The notes beneath the pieces were generated by a model. It was not told the origin of the DNA. It saw only the letters and a program-made list of their open reading frames with translations, and searched no databases. Shown one piece after another: positions 56,082 to 64,000 of a stretch of 64,000 bases of DNA. Location of the stretch: NCBI RefSeq assembly GCF_023149035.1, contig NZ_JAHXMY010000002.1, positions 1,302,001-1,366,000 of the forward strand, given 5' to 3'. Position 1 is the stretch's first letter. Each line of letters opens with the position of its first letter. The DNA is from Microbacterium sp. EYE_78 (lineage in GTDB: Bacteria; Actinomycetota; Actinomycetes; Actinomycetales; Microbacteriaceae). The position numbers and the translations under genes were made by a program.

Positions 56082-58019
56082 GTGAGTACGAGCCAGCAGA
56101 CCGACCCGCTGATCGGCCGCCTGGTCGACAGCAGGTACCGGGTCCGCGCGCGCATCGCGAGGGGCGGGATGGCGACCGTCTACGTGGCGACCGACCTCCG
56201 GCTCGAGCGGCGCGTGGCCCTCAAGGTCATGCACGGCCATCTCTCCGACGACACGGTCTTCCAGAACCGCTTCATCCAGGAGGCGCGGTCGGCCGCACGC
56301 CTCGCCGATCCACACGTCGTCAACGTCTTCGACCAGGGCCAGGACGGCGAGATGGCCTATCTGGTCATGGAGTACCTCCCCGGCATCACGCTTCGCGAAT
56401 TGCTGCGCGAGCAGAAGCGACTGACACTCCCCCAGACGATCACGATCATGGACGCGATCCTCGCCGGCTTGTCTGCAGCGCACCGGGCGGGGATCGTGCA
56501 CCGGGACGTCAAACCGGAGAACGTGCTCCTCGCGGAGGACGGGCGCATCAAGATCGGCGACTTCGGACTCGCCCGCGCCACCAGCGCGAACACCGCGACC
56601 GGGCAGATGCTGCTCGGCACGATCGCCTATCTCGCTCCGGAGCTCGTCACCCGCGGCACGGCGGATGCACGCAGCGACATCTATGCACTCGGGATCATGC
56701 TCTACGAGATGCTCGCCGGCGAGCAGCCCTACAAGGGTGAGCAGCCGATGCAGATCGCGTACCAGCACGCGACGCACTCCGTGCCGCGGCCGAGCGTGAA
56801 GAACCCCGGCGTGCCCGAGCAGCTCGACGAACTGGTGCTCTGGGCGACGGAGCGCAACCCCGAGGATCGCCCCACCGATGCCCGCGAGATGCTGGAGCGG
56901 CTTCGCGAGATCCAGAAGCAGCTCGGCGTGTACCCGCAGGTCGTGCGCTCCACCCCCGCCGGCGGGACCGTGGTCATCGACGATTCCCTTGACTCCGATG
57001 AAGTCACCCGCGTCATGCCCGGTACGTTCACCGCGCCGAGTGTGACCACCGATGTGGACAATGCGACGCGGCTGCGTCGACGGTCGCACCGCAACGCGGT
57101 GAAAGGCGCCTGGATCCTCGCCGCGGTCCTCCTGCTGGCGGCAGCGGCGGGCGGCGTGGGCTGGTGGTTCGGTTCCGGCCCCGGGTCGCTCGTGGCCGTG
57201 CCGGATGTCCGAGGCATGAGTTTCGAGGAGGCGGCGGGCCGTCTGGCCGAGGACGACCTCGTCGCCGCGAGAGACGAGGTGAACAGCCTCGATGTGGCCG
57301 TCGGCGAGGTCGTCGACACCGACCCCGGATCAGGCGCCCGCGTGGACCGCGCTGCAGAGGTGACCGTCCGGATCTCCGCGGGGCCTGCGACCACGGTGCT
57401 CCCGACGCTGCAGGGACGGGAGCAGTCCGAGGTCGAGGCCGTGCTCGCAGACGCGAACATCGAGGTCGATGCGGTCGGCGAGTACTTCACGAGCTTCGAT
57501 CAGGGTCAGGTCGTCCGTGTGTACGTCACACAGGCTGCGGGCGGCGAAGCCACGGAATGCACCGAGGGGTGCGAAGTGCTGGAGGGGTCGGCCGCGGAGC
57601 TCCGTGTCTCGCTCGGCCCGGTCCCCGACGTGGCCGGTCTGCAGCGCGAACAGGCGCAGGACGTGCTGTCCGGCGTCGACTTGCGTTCGGAGGTGTCGGA
57701 GGAATTCAGCGAGACCGTCGATACCGGCCGCGTCATCGCCCTCGCGGACCGCACGGAACCCGGTTCCTGGAAGCCGGGCGACACGGTGACCCTGATCGTC
57801 TCGAAAGGCCCGCAGCTCTTCGCAGTCCCCGACGTCACCGGCCTCACACTCTCGGATGCCGCGCAGCGCCTTCGGGACGAGGGATTCACCCCGACCTATC
57901 AGGGGTTCTGGAACGCCGTGCCGGACGGTCTCACCGAAGTGGAATCGACCGATCCCCCCGCAGGCGAGCAGCGCCGGCGAGGGTCGGAGATCGCGCTCAC
58001 CATCAGCCTCGTCGGCTGA
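56082..58019 (+). CDS. Membrane Ser/Thr protein kinase with PASTA domains
   Basis: The 645-residue protein has a Hanks-type kinase domain at 15-275 (glycine loop ARGGMATVY, Lys48, HRDVKPEN with Asp142, DFG at 160-162, GTIAYLAPE), a basic juxtamembrane stretch, one membrane helix at about 343-363, and four PASTA repeats from about 370 to the end. The third and fourth repeats are typical; the second has an insert with two cysteines (ATECTEGCEVLEG). PASTA domains sense muropeptides or lipid II. The gene lies in the pknL position relative to M. tuberculosis, but PknL has no PASTA repeats. Confidence 0.95.
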   Translation: MSTSQQTDPLIGRLVDSRYRVRARIARGGMATVYVATDLRLERRVALKVMHGHLSDDTVFQNRFIQEARSAARLADPHVVNVFDQGQDGEMAYLVMEYLPGITLRELLREQKRLTLPQTITIMDAILAGLSAAHRAGIVHRDVKPENVLLAEDGRIKIGDFGLARATSANTATGQMLLGTIAYLAPELVTRGTADARSDIYALGIMLYEMLAGEQPYKGEQPMQIAYQHATHSVPRPSVKNPGVPEQLDELVLWATERNPEDRPTDAREMLERLREIQKQLGVYPQVVRSTPAGGTVVIDDSLDSDEVTRVMPGTFTAPSVTTDVDNATRLRRRSHRNAVKGAWILAAVLLLAAAAGGVGWWFGSGPGSLVAVPDVRGMSFEEAAGRLAEDDLVAARDEVNSLDVAVGEVVDTDPGSGARVDRAAEVTVRISAGPATTVLPTLQGREQSEVEAVLADANIEVDAVGEYFTSFDQGQVVRVYVTQAAGGEATECTEGCEVLEGSAAELRVSLGPVPDVAGLQREQAQDVLSGVDLRSEVSEEFSETVDTGRVIALADRTEPGSWKPGDTVTLIVSKGPQLFAVPDVTGLTLSDAAQRLRDEGFTPTYQGFWNAVPDGLTEVESTDPPAGEQRRRGSEIALTISLVG

Positions 58020-58031
58020 CCCGCACGAGCA

Positions 58032-58063
58032 GAGCGCCCGGCGGATTGCTCCACCGGGCGCTC
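58032..58063. terminator. Shared terminator between the kinase and DAHP synthase genes
   Basis: GAGCGCCCGG and CCGGGCGCTC form a perfect 10-bp hairpin with a 12-base loop between two convergent genes. Confidence 0.75.
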
Positions 58064-58080
58064 CGAGCGTCGTCGACAGC

Positions 58081-59409
58081 TCAGCGGTTGCGCAGCTCCT
58101 CGGCGACGAGGAACGCGAGCTCCAACGACTGCATGTGATTCAGCCGCGGGTCGCACAGCGACTCGTACCGAGTCGCGAGGGTCGCCTCGTCGATCATCTC
58201 CGAACCGCCCAGGCACTCGGTCACGTCGTCGCCGGTGAGCTCGACGTGGATGCCGCCCGGATGCGTTCCGACCGCGCGGTGCGCCTCGAAGAAGCCACGC
58301 ACCTCGTCGACGACGTCGTCGAAGCGGCGCGTCTTGTACCCCGTGGGCGTCGTGATGCCGTTGCCGTGCATCGGGTCGGTGACCCACAGGGGGGTCGCAC
58401 CCGAGTCCCGCACCGCCTCGAGCAGCGGCGGCAGCGCATCGCGGATCTTGCCGGCGCCCATGCGCGTGATGAACGTCAAGCGACCGGGCTCACGCGCGGG
58501 GTCGAGCTTGTCGATCAGCGCCAGCGCCGTCTCGGGCGTGGTGGAGGGACCGAGCTTCACGCCGATGGGATTGCGGATCTTCGAGAAGTAGTCCACGTGC
58601 GCCCCGTCGAGCTCGCGGGTGCGCTCGCCGATCCAGAGGAAGTGCGCCGACGTGTTGTACGGCGTGTGCGTCCGCGAGTCGATCCGGGTCATCGGGTGCT
58701 CGTAGTCCATGAGCAGACCCTCGTGCCCGGTGTAGAACTCGACGCCGCGCAGCTCGTCGAAGTTGGCTCCCGCGGCCTCCATGAACTTGATGGCCCGGTC
58801 GATCTCGCCCGCGAGACGCTCGTAGCGCTGGTTGGCCGGGTTCTTCGCGAAGCCCTGGTTCCAGCTGTGCACCTCGCGCAGGTCGGCGAACCCGCCCTGC
58901 GTGAACGCGCGGATGAGGTTCAGCGTGGAGGCGGCGGTGTGGTATCCCTTCAGCAGTCGCTGGGGGTCCGCGGTGCGCGACGCCTCGGTGAAGTCGTATC
59001 CGTTGACGATGTCGCCCCGGTAGGCGGGCAGCGTGACGTCACCTCGGGTCTCGGTGTCGCTCGAACGAGGCTTCGCGAACTGGCCCGCCATGCGGCCCAT
59101 CTTCACGACCGGCATCGATGCGCCGTACGTCAGGACGACGGCCATCTGCAGCACCGTCTTGATGCGGTTGCGGATCTGCTCGGCCGTCGCTCCCGCGAAG
59201 GTCTCGGCGCAGTCGCCTCCCTGCAGCAGGAACGCCTGGCCGGACGCGGCCTTCGCGAGCCGGTCTCGGAGGTTGTCGACCTCGCCCGCGAAGACGAGGG
59301 GCGGGAGGCTGGCGATCTCGGCCGAGACGGCGGCGACCGCGTCGGTGTCGGTCCACAACGGCTGCTGCTTGATCGGGAGCGTGCGCCAGTGGTCGAGAGG
59401 AGTGGGCAT
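58081..59409 (-). CDS. aroG: Class II DAHP synthase
   Basis: This enzyme condenses phosphoenolpyruvate and erythrose-4-phosphate at the entry of the shikimate pathway. The 442-residue product is the plant-like class II type, with LLQGGDCAETF, VKMGRMAGQFAKPRS, RIDSRTHTPYNTSAHF and HGNGITTPTGYKTR. It matches the Rv2178c position. The ATG at 59409 has TAGAAT 6 bases upstream. Confidence 0.97.
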   Translation of the reverse strand: MPTPLDHWRTLPIKQQPLWTDTDAVAAVSAEIASLPPLVFAGEVDNLRDRLAKAASGQAFLLQGGDCAETFAGATAEQIRNRIKTVLQMAVVLTYGASMPVVKMGRMAGQFAKPRSSDTETRGDVTLPAYRGDIVNGYDFTEASRTADPQRLLKGYHTAASTLNLIRAFTQGGFADLREVHSWNQGFAKNPANQRYERLAGEIDRAIKFMEAAGANFDELRGVEFYTGHEGLLMDYEHPMTRIDSRTHTPYNTSAHFLWIGERTRELDGAHVDYFSKIRNPIGVKLGPSTTPETALALIDKLDPAREPGRLTFITRMGAGKIRDALPPLLEAVRDSGATPLWVTDPMHGNGITTPTGYKTRRFDDVVDEVRGFFEAHRAVGTHPGGIHVELTGDDVTECLGGSEMIDEATLATRYESLCDPRLNHMQSLELAFLVAEELRNR

Positions 59410-59415
59410 CCGCTC

Positions 59416-59421
59416 ATTCTA
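59416..59421 (-). promoter_or_regulatory. Candidate -10 box of the DAHP synthase gene
   Basis: TAGAAT on the minus strand ends 6 bases before the ATG at 59409, a close match to TATAAT and a clear leaderless candidate. Confidence 0.5.
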
Positions 59422-59471
59422 CCGTCGAGCGGGCGGGCCACCGGCGCGTGTGACGCGCAGGAGCAGCGCCC

Positions 59472-60161
59472 TCAGACGCGGGATGCCGGGCGCCGGTCCT
59501 TGACCGTCGAGGCGTAGACGTCCTCGTACTCCTGCTCGCCCATCCGCTGCAGGGCGACCATGATCTCATCGGTCACCGACCGCAGGACGAAGCGATCGGA
59601 CTCCATGCCGTGGAAGCGGGTGAAGTCGAGCGGCTCGCCGATGACCATGCCGACGCGACCGACGCGCGGGATCGAGCGTCCGATCGGCATGATGTCGTCC
59701 GTGCCGATCATCACCACGGGGATCACCGGCACGCGGGCGGTCAACGCCATCCGCGCGAGCCCCGTGCGGCCACGGTAGAGCTTGCCGTCCGGGCTGCGCG
59801 TCCCTTCGGGGTAGATGCCGAGCAGGTCACCCCGACCGAGCACCTGCAGGCCCGTATTGAGGGATGCCTCTGAGGCCTTGCCGCCCGTGCGGTCGATGGG
59901 GATCTGTCCGGTGCCCTTCATGAAGACGCGGGTCGCCCACCCCTTGATGCCACGCCCCGTGAAGTAGTCGCTCTTGGCGAGGAACGACATCGGGCGATCG
60001 ATCATCAGGGGCAGGAAGATCGAGTCGCTGACGGAGAGGTGGTTGCTGGCGAGCACGGCGGCCCCGGACGGGGGGATGTTCGCGCGCCCGACGATCCAAG
60101 GGCGGAAGATGGCCTTCACGATCGGACCGATGATCAGGTACTTCAGGACCCAGTAGACCAT
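59472..60161 (-). CDS. PlsC-like 1-acyl-glycerol-3-phosphate acyltransferase
   Basis: The 229-residue membrane-associated acyltransferase has the catalytic motif NHLSVSD (His41, Asp46) and the substrate motif YPEGTRSPDGKLY. An N-terminal hydrophobic segment (about 5-20) anchors it. It should make phosphatidic acid, or acylate a related glycolipid. The ATG at 60161 is 1 base after the ROK kinase stop, so the two are cotranscribed; upstream in-frame codons lie inside that gene. M. tuberculosis has a related gene in the same relative place. Confidence 0.93.
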   Translation of the reverse strand: MVYWVLKYLIIGPIVKAIFRPWIVGRANIPPSGAAVLASNHLSVSDSIFLPLMIDRPMSFLAKSDYFTGRGIKGWATRVFMKGTGQIPIDRTGGKASEASLNTGLQVLGRGDLLGIYPEGTRSPDGKLYRGRTGLARMALTARVPVIPVVMIGTDDIMPIGRSIPRVGRVGMVIGEPLDFTRFHGMESDRFVLRSVTDEIMVALQRMGEQEYEDVYASTVKDRRPASRV

Positions 60162-60162
60162 G

Positions 60163-61095
60163 TCAGACGCGGCCCCCCGCGAGGTCGGCGACGCCGATGA
60201 GTCCGGCGTCGTTGCCGAGCGTCGCGATCGCGAAGGAGGCGACCGGGCGCTCGCCGTAGCCGGGCAGCGCGGTGACGTACGCGTCGCGCACGGGATGCAG
60301 GAGCGTCTCGCCGAGATCGGCCACTCCCCCTCCGATGACGAACAGCTCCGGGTCGAGCACGGCCTGGAAGCCGCCGCACGCCTCACCCAGGGCGGTCGCC
60401 ACGCGGTGCACGGCCTCGAGCGCACCCGCATCGCCCTGCTCGATCAGGCGGGCCATCGCCGCAGCGGGGACGATGCCGTCGGCGTCGATCGCAGCGGCGA
60501 GGCCGGCGCCGTCGGGGCCGGCGGCGATGTCGACCGCCTCGCGCTGCAGGGCGCGGCCGGATGCATACTGCTCGAGGCATCCCCGCTGCCCGCAGCCGCA
60601 GGGACGGCCGCTCCGCTCGAATCGGATGTGCCCCAGCTCACCGCCGATGCCGTTGCCGCCGACGAGCAGCCGTCCGTCGATGATGGCGGCGCCGCCGACC
60701 CCGGTGCCCATCGTGATCATGACCATGTCCCGGACCTCTCGCCCGGCACCGAAGCGGAACTCCCCCCAGCCGGCGGCGTTGGCGTCGTTCTCGAGCGTCA
60801 CCGGGCGCCCGATCCGGCGCTCGAGCTCCTCCCGGAGGGGCTCGTCGGTCCAGTCGATGTTCGGGGCGTGGAGGATGACGGAGCGGGTCGCGTCGATGAA
60901 GCCGGCCGCGGCGACGCCGACGGCATGCACGACGCGGTCTGCGACCAGCTCGTGCACCATGGCTGCGACGACGTCGGCGAGGGCTGCCGGATCGGCGGGG
61001 GTGGGTACGCGACGCCGGTCGAGGATGGCACCGTCCTCGTCGACGACGCCACCGGCGATCTTGGTTCCACCGATGTCGATACCGACGTTGAGCAC
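60163..61095 (-). CDS. ROK family sugar kinase (probable glucokinase)
   Basis: The 310-residue protein has the phosphate loop GIDIGGTKIAGGVVD, the catalytic segment LENDANAAGWGE, and the ROK zinc motif CGCGQRGCLEQYASG. It phosphorylates glucose or a related hexose with ATP. The lack of a DNA-binding N-terminus marks it as an enzyme and not a repressor. The start is GTG at 61095 with GAGAGGAG 4 bases upstream. It precedes plsC by 1 base. Confidence 0.92.
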   Translation of the reverse strand: MLNVGIDIGGTKIAGGVVDEDGAILDRRRVPTPADPAALADVVAAMVHELVADRVVHAVGVAAAGFIDATRSVILHAPNIDWTDEPLREELERRIGRPVTLENDANAAGWGEFRFGAGREVRDMVMITMGTGVGGAAIIDGRLLVGGNGIGGELGHIRFERSGRPCGCGQRGCLEQYASGRALQREAVDIAAGPDGAGLAAAIDADGIVPAAAMARLIEQGDAGALEAVHRVATALGEACGGFQAVLDPELFVIGGGVADLGETLLHPVRDAYVTALPGYGERPVASFAIATLGNDAGLIGVADLAGGRV

Positions 61096-61136
61096 GCCGC
61101 TCCTCTCCGCACGCGCGGGGCCGCGCGGCATCCGTG

Positions 61137-61142
61137 AGTCTA
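61137..61142 (-). promoter_or_regulatory. Candidate -10 box of the ROK kinase-plsC operon
   Basis: TAGACT on the minus strand lies 41 bases before the GTG, giving a leader with a good Shine-Dalgarno. Confidence 0.4.
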
Positions 61143-61192
61143 GTGGGGCGCCCACGGGCGCCGCCGCCGTGGGATCGGGGATCACCATGACA

Positions 61193-61198
61193 TAGACT
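61193..61198 (+). promoter_or_regulatory. Candidate -10 box of the fadD gene
   Basis: TAGACT lies about 43 bases before the ATG at 61242, and GAAGGAG stands 9 bases before that ATG. This is a conventional leadered start, divergent from the ROK kinase. Confidence 0.4.
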
Positions 61199-61241
61199 CG
61201 GTCGCACCTGACGCCACCCGGTACCGAAGGAGCTGCCGCAC

Positions 61242-63077
61242 ATGAGCGCCGTACAATTCGACGTCCCCGCCGTCGTCCCCGCGGACCCGACCGCCAACAC
61301 GTCCGACATCCTGGTCGAGCGCGTGAAGGAGACACCCTCCCTCGCCCTGTTCGCCGTTCCCGACGGAGCGGGCTGGCGCGACATCACCGCCGCCGAGTTC
61401 CACCGCGAGGTCGTCGCGCTGGCCAAGGGCTTCGTCGCCAGCGGAGTCGAACCCGGCGACAAGGTCGCCTTCATCGCTCGGACCACGTACAACTGGACCC
61501 TGGTCGACTTCGCCCTGTTCTTCGCCGGCGCGGTGATGGTGCCCGTCTACGAGACGAGCTCGGCTTCGCAGATCAGCTGGATCCTCTCGGACTCCGGTGC
61601 GGTCGCCATGATCGCCGAGGGGAAGAGTCACGCGGCGCGGATCGAGGAGATCCGCGCGGACGTGCCGCTGCTCCGCGAGGTCTGGACGATGGAGTCCGGG
61701 GGCCTGGACACCCTCCGCTCGAAGGGCACCGACGTCAGCGACGACGAGATCGAGCGGCGCCGCTCGCTCGCGAACGCCGACGACATCGCCACCCTCATCT
61801 ACACATCGGGTTCCACGGGGCGGCCGAAGGGATGCGTCCTCACGCACAGCAACTTCGTCGAGCTTTCGCGCAACTCCGCCAAGGCCCTGCACGAGGTCGT
61901 CGAGCAGCCCGGCGCAGCGACCCTGCTCTTCCTGCCCCTCGCCCACGTGTTCGCGCGATTCATCTCGATCCTCAACATCCACGCCGGAGTCAAGACCGGG
62001 CACGAGCCCGACACGACCAAGCTCCTCGCCGGCCTCGGGTCGTTCAAGCCGACCTACCTGCTCGCCGTCCCCCGCGTGTTCGAGAAGGTCTACAACTCCG
62101 CCGAGCAGAAGGCCGAAGCAGGCGGCAAGGGCAAGATCTTCCGCGCCGCGGCTGACGTGGCGATCGAGCATTCGCGACGTCTCCAGGACGGCGAGAAGAT
62201 CCCGCTCGGCATGAAGATCAAGTTCGCGCTCTTCGACCGCCTCGTCTACAGCAAACTGCGGACGGCCATGGGCGGTCGAGTCGCGCACGCCGTATCGGGG
62301 TCGGCGCCGCTCGGTCCCCGACTGGGTCACTTCTTCCACAGCCTGGGGGTCCAGATCCTCGAGGGCTACGGCCTCACCGAGACGACGGCCCCCGCGACCG
62401 TCAACCTCGTCACGAAGTCGAAGATCGGCACCGTCGGCCCTGCGCTCCCCGGCGTGGGCGTGCGCCTCGCCGACGACGGCGAGGTCGAGGTCCGCGGCGT
62501 GAACGTCTTCAAGGAGTACTGGCGCAACCCCGAGGCCACGGCGGAGGCCTTCGACGACGGGTGGTTCCGTACCGGCGACATCGGGACGTTCGACTCCGAG
62601 GGGTACCTCACCATCACCGGGCGGAAGAAGGAGATCATCGTCACGGCGGGCGGGAAGAACGTCGCCCCCGCGGGTCTCGAGGACCCGATCCGGGCCAATC
62701 CGATCGTCGGACAGGTGGTCGTCGTCGGCGACCAGAAGCCGTTCATCGGCGCACTCGTCACCCTCGACCGCGAGATGCTCCCGACCTGGCTGTCGAACAA
62801 CGGGCTGCCCGCCGACATGCCGATGTCGCAGGTCATCTCGAACCAGAAGGTGATCGACGAGGTCCAGACGGCCGTGGACCGCGCCAACAAGACGGTCTCG
62901 CGCGCCGAGTCGATCCGGAAGTTCGTCATCCTCGACACGGAATGGACCGAGGCGTCCGGCCATCTGACGCCCAAGATGAGCATCAAGCGCAACGTCATCC
63001 TCGACGACTTCGCGTCCGACATCGAGGAGCTCTACCAGGCGAAGGTCACGACGACCAACATCTCGCTCGGCAACTGA
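61242..63077 (+). CDS. Long-chain fatty acid-CoA ligase (FadD family)
   Basis: The 611-residue AMP-forming ligase activates fatty acids to acyl-CoA. It has the P-loop YTSGSTGRPKG, the VSGSAPLGP and EGYGLTETTAP adenylation motifs, WFRTGDIG and GRKKEIIVTAGGKNVAP. It matches the fadD15 (Rv2187) position. It is divergent from the ROK kinase-plsC pair, so acyl-CoA supply and acyl transfer genes stand back to back. A strong shared terminator follows. Confidence 0.96.
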   Translation: MSAVQFDVPAVVPADPTANTSDILVERVKETPSLALFAVPDGAGWRDITAAEFHREVVALAKGFVASGVEPGDKVAFIARTTYNWTLVDFALFFAGAVMVPVYETSSASQISWILSDSGAVAMIAEGKSHAARIEEIRADVPLLREVWTMESGGLDTLRSKGTDVSDDEIERRRSLANADDIATLIYTSGSTGRPKGCVLTHSNFVELSRNSAKALHEVVEQPGAATLLFLPLAHVFARFISILNIHAGVKTGHEPDTTKLLAGLGSFKPTYLLAVPRVFEKVYNSAEQKAEAGGKGKIFRAAADVAIEHSRRLQDGEKIPLGMKIKFALFDRLVYSKLRTAMGGRVAHAVSGSAPLGPRLGHFFHSLGVQILEGYGLTETTAPATVNLVTKSKIGTVGPALPGVGVRLADDGEVEVRGVNVFKEYWRNPEATAEAFDDGWFRTGDIGTFDSEGYLTITGRKKEIIVTAGGKNVAPAGLEDPIRANPIVGQVVVVGDQKPFIGALVTLDREMLPTWLSNNGLPADMPMSQVISNQKVIDEVQTAVDRANKTVSRAESIRKFVILDTEWTEASGHLTPKMSIKRNVILDDFASDIEELYQAKVTTTNISLGN

Positions 63078-63083
63078 GCGGAC

Positions 63084-63118
63084 GACGAAGGGCCCCGGTG
63101 ATCCCGGGGCCCTTCGTC
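63084..63118. terminator. Shared terminator between fadD and def
   Basis: Perfect 15-base arms (63084-63098 and 63104-63118) with a 5-base loop lie between convergent genes. The arm ends in GACGAAGGG/CCCTTCGTC. Confidence 0.85.
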
Positions 63119-63124
63119 ATGCGA

Positions 63125-63613
63125 TCAGAACCAGTCCGACTCGCGGACCTCGCGCATCGCCTGCCGACGGACGTCCTTCGGCAGGCGGTCGAGGTACAGC
63201 ATCCCCTCGAGGTGGTCGTACTCGTGCTGCAGCGCCTGCGCGAGGAGCCCCTCACCCTCGATGACGATCTCTTCGTCGTGCAGGTCGACACCCGTCACCC
63301 GCGCCCACGGGTGCCGGAGCGCGTCGTGCCAGAGGCCGGGCACGGAGAGGCATCCCTCCCCCGTCGGCGCCGGCTCGCCGTCCACCTCGAGTTCGGGATT
63401 GAGGATGTAGCCGATCACACCGTCGACGTTGTAGCTGAACGCGCGGAGGCCCACACCGATCTGCGGCGCCGCCACACCGGCGCGACCCGGCTCGGCCACC
63501 GAATCGAGGAGATCGGTGACGAGGGCGTGCACGCCCTCATCGATGTCGATGATGCGCGCGCTCACGCTCCGCAGCACCGGATCTCCGAAGAGCCGGATCG
63601 GACGGACGGCCAT
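63125..63613 (-). CDS. def: Peptide deformylase
   Basis: Deformylase removes the formyl group from nascent proteins. The 162-residue metalloenzyme has all three motifs: GVAAPQIG, EGCLSVPG with the metal cysteine, and QHEYDHLEG with two metal histidines and the catalytic glutamate. The ATG at 63613 overlaps the stop of the upstream ParA/MinD-like gene (ATGA), so the two are coupled. Confidence 0.97.
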   Translation of the reverse strand: MAVRPIRLFGDPVLRSVSARIIDIDEGVHALVTDLLDSVAEPGRAGVAAPQIGVGLRAFSYNVDGVIGYILNPELEVDGEPAPTGEGCLSVPGLWHDALRHPWARVTGVDLHDEEIVIEGEGLLAQALQHEYDHLEGMLYLDRLPKDVRRQAMREVRESDWF

Positions 63614-64000
63614 CAGCGGACCGCTCCCGACCGCAGGCCCTCGACGACGACAGCCGCCAGCTCGCGCGCGGCCTGCTGCGTCGGTGCGGCGAGCGACCGG
63701 TACGAGACCGGGCCGCCCGTGGCGAGGTGGGCGTCATAGGGGATGGTCACGACCGCGCGGACGCGGGTGCGGAAATGCGACTCGAGCTCGTTCTGCCGCA
63801 CCAGACTCGCACCCGGTCGCGAGGCGTTGAGCACCACGACGGCTCCGCGGGCGAGCTCGGCGAAGCCGTTGGCTTCGAGCCATGAGAGCGTCTCGGACGC
63901 GAGCTTCGCCTCGTCCACGCTGCGACCCGCGATGACGATGAGCTGATCGGCGAGTTCGAGGGTCGCGTCCATCACGGAGTGGACGATCCCCGTGCCGCTG
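63613..64000 (-). CDS. ParA/MinD-like ATPase, C-terminal part (cut by the window edge)
   Basis: The frame is open to position 64000 without a start, so only the last ~128 codons are visible. SGTGIVHSVMDATLELADQ is like the strand after the switch region of ParA/MinD proteins, LIVIAG carries on, and VVVLNASRPGASLV is the conserved VlN strand. The tail (PVSYRSLAAPTQQAARELAAVV in parts) matches the soluble MinD-like group of actinobacteria. The ATP-binding P-loop must lie outside the window. It is cotranscribed with def. Confidence 0.82.
   Translation of the reverse strand, partial: SGTGIVHSVMDATLELADQLIVIAGRSVDEAKLASETLSWLEANGFAELARGAVVVLNASRPGASLVRQNELESHFRTRVRAVVTIPYDAHLATGGPVSYRSLAAPTQQAARELAAVVVEGLRSGAVR

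Overview
The window is GC-rich (about 70 %), almost fully coding chromosomal DNA of an actinobacterium. The division and cell-wall cluster, the bcc-aa3 respiratory genes, class II DAHP synthase, Rv2175c-like and DUF3040 genes, and group-B-wall-like features point to the family Microbacteriaceae, most likely Microbacterium or a close relative. I see no phage, insertion sequence, tRNA, rRNA or CRISPR array, and no gene-free stretch longer than about 210 bases. The left edge cuts uvrA and the right edge cuts a ParA/MinD-like ATPase gene.

Layout. 1-12 kb: uvrA (partial), an OhrR-type regulator with a small zinc-knuckle gene opposite it, uvrB, coaE, an operon of a PAS histidine kinase and a degenerate GGDEF membrane protein, rpsA, a YchJ-family gene, a lipoprotein plus PKD-domain pair of odd composition, and a free-standing 5'-3' exonuclease. 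12-24 kb: PHP hydrolase and trpD, then respiration. ctaE-qcrC-qcrA-qcrB runs rightward, ctaC-ctaD-ctaF plus a PP2C phosphatase runs leftward, and a rhodanese gene lies between them. 23-36 kb: an A-type Fe-S carrier, an M20 dipeptidase, a DUF3043 protein, pyrD, nrdR, hisD, an unknown membrane protein, dnaE, a NUDIX hydrolase, a GNAT acetyltransferase, rluD and lspA. 36-53 kb: the dcw cluster on the minus strand, transcribed mraZ-rsmH-ftsL-ftsI-murF-mraY-murD-ftsW-murG-murC-ftsQ-ftsZ-yggS-sepF-yggT-divIVA. murE and pgeF are not in it. 53-64 kb: a block matching the Mycobacterium tuberculosis Rv2169c-Rv2187 order: DUF3040, polyprenyl synthase, Rv2175c homologue, LysM protein, PASTA kinase, DAHP synthase, PlsC-like acyltransferase, ROK kinase, FadD, then peptide deformylase.

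How the parts fit. Most genes serve DNA repair and replication, aerobic respiration, or envelope growth. Two regulatory patterns stand out. First, uvrA, uvrB and dnaE carry the TGTCGG-type element at fixed distance from a TANNNT -10 box, the form known as the RecA-independent, PafBC-dependent DNA-damage promoter. Second, at least sixteen genes have a TANNNT-like box 6-8 bases before their ATG or GTG and no Shine-Dalgarno sequence, which suggests widespread leaderless transcription. The window is mainly conserved core genome. I did not find a convincing new multi-gene system, and the findings below are regulatory or local oddities.
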